64,000 bases of DNA from CAZZKF01 sp964654995 (lineage in GTDB: Bacteria; Pseudomonadota; Alphaproteobacteria; CAZZKF01): the NCBI GenBank assembly GCA_964654995.1, contig CAZZKF010000003.1:1-64000 (forward strand). Direction: 5' to 3'. The position numbers and the translations under genes are program-made. This document shows, piece after piece, positions 59,171 to 64,000 of the stretch. Numbering within the stretch: position 1 is the stretch's first letter; the number at the start of each line of letters is the position of its first letter. Below the pieces are notes generated by a model. It was not told the DNA's origin. It was given only the letters and a program-made list of their open reading frames with translations, and made no database searches.

Positions 59171-59775
59171 GATGCAGCGTGATCCTGATTGCCCTGGGGT
59201 CGGCTCGCGGCGCTGGCCTCGAGGCGCTTCTCGAGGCGTTCTTCGAGATGGCGGCGGCGGCGTTCGCGATAGCTGGTCAGCAGGTGGCCGACCGACCAGA
59301 ACACCGCCCACCAGACCGCGATCCCGGTGATCAGCCCGCCCACCGTCATCGGCAGCAGCAACGGCCCCAATGTGCCGATCGGATCGATCAGAATATCGCC
59401 CAGCGACAGATGCACGGTGGAATGCGCGGGATCGACCGTCCGCATGCCCAGAACCCAGGCGCCGAGCCGATAGGTCCACATCCATATCAAGGGGAACGTC
59501 CAGGGATTGCCGACCGCGGTGCCGATGGCCGAGGCCAGCACGTTGACGCCGAGCATCCAGGCCAGCAGCACCGCGAGCAGCAGATGCAGGCCGATAAACG
59601 GGGTGAACGAAATCGCTGCACCACAGGCCAGCCCGGCGGCGATCGAGTACGGCGAGCCGGGCAGCCGCGCCACCCGGTAGCGCAGGTACAGAAACGCGCG
59701 GCGCCAGCCGGCGCTGGGCCAGAAGAATTCCCGCACTTGGCGCCAGGCGCGGCGTTTGACTCGGCTGCGAAACAC
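59167..59775 (-). CDS. DUF2062 family membrane protein
   Basis: 202 residues from a GTG at 59775. It has the family motif SPYSIAAGLACGAAISFTPFIGLHLLLAVLLAWMLGVNVLASAIGTAVGNPWTFPLIW within residues 41-97, three to four membrane helices, and a charged C-terminal coiled segment (RERRRRHLEERLEKRLEAS). The function is unknown. In alphaproteobacteria it regularly sits between relA/spoT and pdxJ, as here. It follows relA by 77 bp. Confidence 0.85.
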   Translation of the reverse strand: MFRSRVKRRAWRQVREFFWPSAGWRRAFLYLRYRVARLPGSPYSIAAGLACGAAISFTPFIGLHLLLAVLLAWMLGVNVLASAIGTAVGNPWTFPLIWMWTYRLGAWVLGMRTVDPAHSTVHLSLGDILIDPIGTLGPLLLPMTVGGLITGIAVWWAVFWSVGHLLTSYRERRRRHLEERLEKRLEASAASRPQGNQDHAAS

Positions 59776-59852
59776 GTTTCCCGTTCTTTCTGTTCCCGTG
59801 TGCGTTCCTGCCCTGAATCAGTTGTCTTCGTTCGCGCGCGGCCGAGGCAATC

Positions 59853-62000
59853 CTAGCCCCGCACGCGCTCGACCTGATGGACGACGCGGCTGGCCCGGAG
59901 CGCGGCGATGATGTTGGTCAGATGCTTCACGTCGCGGACCTCGATGTCGACATCGACCCCGAAGAACTTGGGATTGCGCTCGACGATCTTCAGGTTCGAG
60001 ATGTTGCCCTGGTTCTTGGCAATCACCGTCGCCAGTGTACCAAGGGCGCCCGCTTCGTTTACTAGCATTGTGGTGATTCGTCCAACATGAAATCCCGGGT
60101 CCCGGGCATTCACGTCCCAGGATACGTCGAGCCAGCGCTCGGGCACCTCGGCATAGCTTTCCAGCGTCTCGCAGTCGATGGTGTGGATCATGATCCCCTT
60201 GCCCTTCTCGACAATTCCGACAATGCGGTCGCCGGGGATCGGGTAGCAGCATTCCGAGAGGTGCACGGCCATGCCCGGGGTCAGGCCCTTGATCGGGATC
60301 GGGCGGCCTTCGCCATTGCTGGCCGGGTTGCGGAAGAAGGGTTCGGCATCGGCCGGCTGGCCCTTGAACTCAAAGCCCGGGAAGACCGCCTCGAACACCT
60401 GTTTGGCGCTCAGCTCGCCTTTGCCGACGGCGACGAACAGATCCTCATCGCTCTTGAATTTCAGCACCTGGCGGGCCCGGCTCTGGGCCTTGCGGCCGAA
60501 GTCCTGGCCTTCCTGGTCGAAGGCGCGCTCGAGAATGGCAAGGCCGAGCTCCGCATACTGGGCCCGTTCCTGGGCGCGGATGAAGCGGCGAATGGCGGAG
60601 CGCGCCTTGCCGCTGACCACGAAGGTTTCCCATTTCGGCGACGGCGTCTGGGCCTTGGAGCGCAAAATTTCCACCTGGTCGCCATTGCGCAGGCGGGTGC
60701 GCAGGGGCACCAGCCCGCCGTTGACCTTGGCGCCAACGCAGGTATCACCGATATCGGTGTGCACGGCGTAGGCGAAATCGACCGGCGTGGCGCCGCGCGG
60801 CAGGGCGATCAGATCGCCCTTGGGGGTAAAGCAGAACACCTGATCCTGGAACATCTCCAGCTTGGTGTGTTCGAGAAATTCCTCCGGCGACGAGCCGTGA
60901 TCGAGAATTTCCAGCAGCTCGCGCAGCCAGCGGTACTGGGTGCCGCCGACATGGCGTTTGCGCGCGCTCTGCTTGTACTGCCAGTGGGCGGCGACGCCGA
61001 GCTCGGCCACCCGGTGCATCTCGCGGGTGCGGATCTGAATTTCGATGCGCTGCTTTTCCGGCCCGATCACGGTGGTGTGGATCGACTGGTACTGGTTGCG
61101 CTTGGGCGTCGAGATGTAGTCCTTGAAGCGCCCCGGCACCATCGTCCAGGTCGTGTGCACGACGCCAAGCGCGCGATAGCAGGCTTCGCGGTCGTCGACC
61201 AGAATGCGAAACGCCATGATGTCGCACAGCTGCTCGAACGAGATGTTGTTCTTCTGCATCTTGCGCCAGATCGAATAGGGCCGCTTCAGGCGGCCGACGA
61301 CTTCCGCCTTGATTCCGTTCTTGGCAAGCGTGCGCTGCAGCTTGCGCGACACCCGGGCCTGAAGGTTGCCGGCCGATTTGCGCAGGAATTCGAGCCGCGC
61401 CAGGATCGATTCGCGGGCCTCGGGGTGCAACTCGGCAAACGCCAGATCCTCGAGCTCGTCCTTCATTGCCTGCATGCCGATGCGCTCGGCCAGCGGCGCA
61501 TAGATTTCCATGGTCTCGAGGGCGATGCGGCGGCGCTTGTCCGGGTCCTTGATGTGCGAGAGCGTGCGCATGTTGTGCAGCCGGTCGGCGAGCTTGACCA
61601 GCAGCACCCGGATATCGTTGGACATGGCGAGCAGAAACTTGCGGAAGTTTTCCGCCTCGCGGGCACGCTCCGAGGTCAGCTCGATCTGCGACAGCTTGGT
61701 CACCCCGTCGACCAGGGTGGCGATTTCGGATCCGAACAGTTCCTCGAGTTCCTCGCGGGTTGCGACCGTGTCCTCGATGGTATCATGCAGCAGCGCGGTG
61801 GCGATGGTGGCACCGTCGAGCTTCATGTCGGTGAGAATGCCGGCGACTTCGAGGGGATGCGAAAAATAGGGATCGCCCGAGGCCCGGGTCTGGCTGCCAT
61901 GCGCCTTCATCGAAAACACGTAGGCGCGGTTGAGCACCGCCTCGTTGACGCTGCTGTCGTAGGATTTGACTTTTTCGACCAGTTCGTATTGCCGGATCAC
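59853..62000 (-). CDS. Bifunctional (p)ppGpp synthetase/hydrolase (RelA/SpoT, Rsh)
   Basis: 715 residues from a GTG at 62000; no better start lies downstream of the preceding in-frame stop. Order: HD hydrolase domain (1-180) with LLHDTIEDT (H72-D73), synthetase domain (about 240-350) with RILVDDREACYRALGVVH, TGS (about 390-450, FTPKGDLIALPRGATPVDFAYAVHTDIGD), helical region, and C-terminal ACT (about 640-710). The intact HD motif makes it bifunctional. It is the single stringent-response enzyme usual in alphaproteobacteria. rpoZ lies 150 bp upstream. Confidence 0.96.
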   Translation of the reverse strand: MIRQYELVEKVKSYDSSVNEAVLNRAYVFSMKAHGSQTRASGDPYFSHPLEVAGILTDMKLDGATIATALLHDTIEDTVATREELEELFGSEIATLVDGVTKLSQIELTSERAREAENFRKFLLAMSNDIRVLLVKLADRLHNMRTLSHIKDPDKRRRIALETMEIYAPLAERIGMQAMKDELEDLAFAELHPEARESILARLEFLRKSAGNLQARVSRKLQRTLAKNGIKAEVVGRLKRPYSIWRKMQKNNISFEQLCDIMAFRILVDDREACYRALGVVHTTWTMVPGRFKDYISTPKRNQYQSIHTTVIGPEKQRIEIQIRTREMHRVAELGVAAHWQYKQSARKRHVGGTQYRWLRELLEILDHGSSPEEFLEHTKLEMFQDQVFCFTPKGDLIALPRGATPVDFAYAVHTDIGDTCVGAKVNGGLVPLRTRLRNGDQVEILRSKAQTPSPKWETFVVSGKARSAIRRFIRAQERAQYAELGLAILERAFDQEGQDFGRKAQSRARQVLKFKSDEDLFVAVGKGELSAKQVFEAVFPGFEFKGQPADAEPFFRNPASNGEGRPIPIKGLTPGMAVHLSECCYPIPGDRIVGIVEKGKGIMIHTIDCETLESYAEVPERWLDVSWDVNARDPGFHVGRITTMLVNEAGALGTLATVIAKNQGNISNLKIVERNPKFFGVDVDIEVRDVKHLTNIIAALRASRVVHQVERVRG

Positions 62001-62150
62001 GATGCTTTACGGGCCGGTCCCGGCCGCCTCTTGCTTCGGCCGGGCCATGGTTGGCCTGGCGTCAATCTCGATCGTTGTCGCTCGGATCCGGGAAGACAGG
62101 GGAAGACGGCCGATCGAAGTGGCCGAATTTGCGTCGGCTCTCGCGCCGCC

Positions 62151-62594
62151 CTATGCCTTCGGCTCGCCTTCGGGTGCCGGCGCCGCTTCTTCCACGTCCG
62201 GAGCGGTCGCGGCGTCACCCGCCGCCTCGGCGGTGGTGCCGGTTTCTTCCTGCGCCTTGAATTCGGACAGGGCCTTGGCGAGATGTTCGGCGGCCACGTC
62301 CTGGCCCTGCTGCAACTCGCGGGAAACCTCGACAAGCGACAGATCGTCTTCCTCGGGCTCGTCGATCTCGACATGTTTCTGCATGCTGGAGATCACCGCT
62401 TCACGCAGCTCGTCCGCCTTGATCGTCTCCTCGGCGATCTCGCGCAGAGCAACGACCGGGTTCTTGTCGTTGTCCCGATCGACGGTCAGGGGCGCACCGG
62501 ACGAAATCGCCCGGGCCCGCTGGGCCGCCAGCAGAACCAGCTCAAATCGATTGGGAACCTTGTCGACGCAGTCTTCTACGGTAACCCGAGCCAT
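62151..62594 (-). CDS. rpoZ: DNA-directed RNA polymerase omega subunit
   Basis: 147 residues from the ATG at 62594 with GGAG upstream. The core MARVTVEDCVDKVPNRFELVLLAAQRARAI (1-30) and NPVVALREIAEETI are standard. The C-terminal ~60 residues are acidic and Ala-rich (EEDD, EEAAPAPEGE), longer than in E. coli (91 aa) as in many alphaproteobacteria. Omega stabilises RNA polymerase and takes part in ppGpp binding, fitting its position before relA/spoT. Confidence 0.96.
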   Translation of the reverse strand: MARVTVEDCVDKVPNRFELVLLAAQRARAISSGAPLTVDRDNDKNPVVALREIAEETIKADELREAVISSMQKHVEIDEPEEDDLSLVEVSRELQQGQDVAAEHLAKALSEFKAQEETGTTAEAAGDAATAPDVEEAAPAPEGEPKA

Positions 62595-62626
62595 CTCGAA
62601 AACTCCAATCCAGTGATCGCGCGATA

Positions 62627-62655
62627 TAGATAGGCCCGAGCCTCGGATAAAGCAA
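62627..62655 (-). promoter_or_regulatory. Candidate rpoZ promoter
   Basis: On the minus strand TTGCTT (62655-62650), a 17-base spacer and TATCTA (62632-62627) lie 32 bp before the rpoZ ATG. Confidence 0.45.
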
Positions 62656-62726
62656 GAACATCTGACCGAAAAGGCATGTTTTGCCGCGCCGCGAGCGCCA
62701 GCCGCGCTCCGGCGCCCCACCCGGCC

Positions 62727-64000
62727 CTAGGCGACTTCGTCGACCGGCCGGCCGAACAGGCGCAGGCCGGCGTAAAGCACCAGGCCGCTGAGCGGCAACA
62801 ACAGCCACCACGGCGCCCCCAAGGCGGCCGGCACCGTGCCCAGCAGCACCGCCACGGCGCCGACGAACAGGGCATAGGGAAGCTGGGTGCGGACGTGCTG
62901 GACATGATCGCAGCCCGACGCAACCGACGACAGCACCGTGGTATCCGAGATCGGCGAGCAGTGATCGCCCCACACCGCACCGCCGAGCACCGCTGCAATC
63001 ACCGAATAGAGAATGTGCATCTCGGCCGGCTCGGCCATCGCTTGCGTCGTCATGATCGCCCAGGAGAGCGGGATGACGAGGGGCACCAGAATGCCCATCG
63101 CCCCCCAGCTGGTGCCGGTGGCAAAGGCCGTGACCGCCGAAATCACGAACACCAGCGCCGGAATCGACCACACGGGCAACCGGTCGCCAAGCACCGAGAC
63201 CAGATAGTCGGCCGTGTGCAGAATGTCGGTGACCGAGGAAAGCGCCCAGGCCAGCACCAGGATGATCAGCGGCGCGAACATCGCTTTCACCCCTTCGGTC
63301 CAGGCGTGCAAGGCATCGGTGAAGGAGAGCACCCGATAGCCGATGGTCAGCCCGATGGCCACCAGCACCCCGGCAAACGACCCCCACAGCAGCGAGCGAA
63401 ACGGATCGGCGCTGCCGACAATGTCCTGGATGGTTTCGCCGTCGCCGGTCAGATAAAGCCCGAAGGCCAGCCCCAGGCTCAACGCCACGATCGGGATGAC
63501 GGCGAGCCGCGCCAGATGGCGGCCATCGGCGGTGGCCTGGACCTTCATCTCGTTCGAGGTCCGGGCGCTCGCCTGCAGGTGAACATCGGCGACCTCGCCG
63601 GTCTCCCGGGCCAGGCGCTCGGCCGCCACCATCGGCCCGAAGTCGCGCCCGGTATGAGCCACCAGAAAGACGAAGAGCAAGGCCAGCAGCGGATAGAAAT
63701 TATAAGGAATCGAGTTGAAAAACAGCGCGTACGCCGACTGCGAGATGCCCGAAACCTCGTCGAGCGCGCTTTCGATCAGACCGACTTCATAGCCGATCCA
63801 GGTGCTGATCAGGGCAATGCAGGCCAGCGGCGCGGCGGTCGAATCGACGATATAGGCGAGTTTTTCGCGCGAGATGCGCAGGCGGTCGGAAATCGGCCGC
63901 ATGGTGTTGCCCACCACCAGCGTATTGGCGTAGTCATCGAAAAAGATCACCAGCCCCAGGACGGCCGCCGTCAACTGCCCGCGCCGGGGCGTATTGGCGC
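62727..64000 (-). CDS. NhaC-family Na+/H+ antiporter, N-terminus beyond window
   Basis: The frame stays open to the window end, so 5' sequence is missing; about 424 residues are seen. The family block is LGLVIFFDDYANTLVVGNTMRPISDRLRISREKLAYIVDSTAAPLA within 15-60 of the visible part, and VWGDHCSPISDTTVLSSVASGCDH near 350. The visible part has about nine to ten membrane helices. COG1757 members exchange Na+ for H+, and some exchange malate, lactate or amino acids. It is co-directional with rpoZ but separated from it by 132 bp and probably independent. Confidence 0.9.
   Translation of the reverse strand, partial: ANTPRRGQLTAAVLGLVIFFDDYANTLVVGNTMRPISDRLRISREKLAYIVDSTAAPLACIALISTWIGYEVGLIESALDEVSGISQSAYALFFNSIPYNFYPLLALLFVFLVAHTGRDFGPMVAAERLARETGEVADVHLQASARTSNEMKVQATADGRHLARLAVIPIVALSLGLAFGLYLTGDGETIQDIVGSADPFRSLLWGSFAGVLVAIGLTIGYRVLSFTDALHAWTEGVKAMFAPLIILVLAWALSSVTDILHTADYLVSVLGDRLPVWSIPALVFVISAVTAFATGTSWGAMGILVPLVIPLSWAIMTTQAMAEPAEMHILYSVIAAVLGGAVWGDHCSPISDTTVLSSVASGCDHVQHVRTQLPYALFVGAVAVLLGTVPAALGAPWWLLLPLSGLVLYAGLRLFGRPVDEVA

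Noticed and set aside
60087..62633. 848-codon frame opposite relA/spoT and rpoZ
   Set aside because: Antisense shadow of a fully recognisable bifunctional Rsh gene and rpoZ.

Overview
The window is about 65% GC, gene-dense DNA from a motile alphaproteobacterium, most likely a Rhodospirillales-like lineage. Indicators are the C4-pathway 5-aminolevulinate synthase, MucR, a MotA/MotB pair, the RibBX-type fusion, the Bpt aminoacyl-transferase, and three gene orders: rpoZ-relA-DUF2062-pdxJ-acpS-lepB-rnc-era-recO-parC, yceD-rpmF-plsX-fabH-ihfA-merR, and rpiB-glyA-nrdR-ribD-ribE-ribBX-ribH-nusB-thiL. Nearly everything is chromosomal core. I see no transposase, integrase, prophage or CRISPR array. 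The genus cannot be fixed from the sequence alone.

Layout. 1-374: 3' end of a sulfate-activation gene (APS kinase domain). 364-5444: the most accessory-looking stretch, with a B12-binding radical SAM protein overlapping an unusual metallo-beta-lactamase-fold protein, a 100-N assembly gap bounded by an identical 55-bp repeat, a sterol-desaturase-like membrane hydroxylase and a glycosyltransferase. 5481-6204: a HicAB toxin-antitoxin module behind palindromic AT-rich sites, just beyond the 3' end of tRNA-Glu (6276-6351). 6432-12335: recJ, glpX, homoserine dehydrogenase, an aminotransferase and a gamma-carbonic anhydrase. 12542-17533: a 2OG-Fe(II) oxygenase, argC, rpsI/rplM, an HPF-like factor, cutA and heme A synthase. 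17755-24232: a YkvI-like membrane protein, tRNA-Pro, the lipid/L32 operon, a cytochrome bc1 chaperone and bamE.

24318-34249 carries the K+-independent proton pyrophosphatase and the long riboflavin/one-carbon operon. 34598-37153 holds three regulators or regulated genes: MucR with degenerate zinc ligands, hemA behind an FNR-like palindrome, and a MarR-family regulator with a 19-bp inverted repeat just upstream. 37266-42651 has the fused isobutyryl-CoA mutase, hemB and a beta-hydroxyacid dehydrogenase. 42735-52348 has a membrane-anchored methyltransferase, motAB with a CtrA-like box, an SLC13/RCK transporter, bpt, a complete TAT-type TRAP transporter and a small ORF with a second CtrA-like box. 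52368-64000 is the conserved parC to rpoZ block and a truncated NhaC-type antiporter.

Functionally the window links flavin, heme (hemA, hemB, heme A synthase) and PLP synthesis, fatty-acid and membrane-lipid initiation (fabH, plsX, acpS), stringent response (relA/spoT, rpoZ), RNA processing (rnc, era, nusB) and DNA repair and topology (recJ, recO, parC). No strong, wholly new multi-gene system stands out. The best leads are the B12-radical SAM/odd-MBL pair, the zinc-ligand-less MucR, the FNR-like hemA palindrome, the MarR operator, and the two CtrA-like sites.
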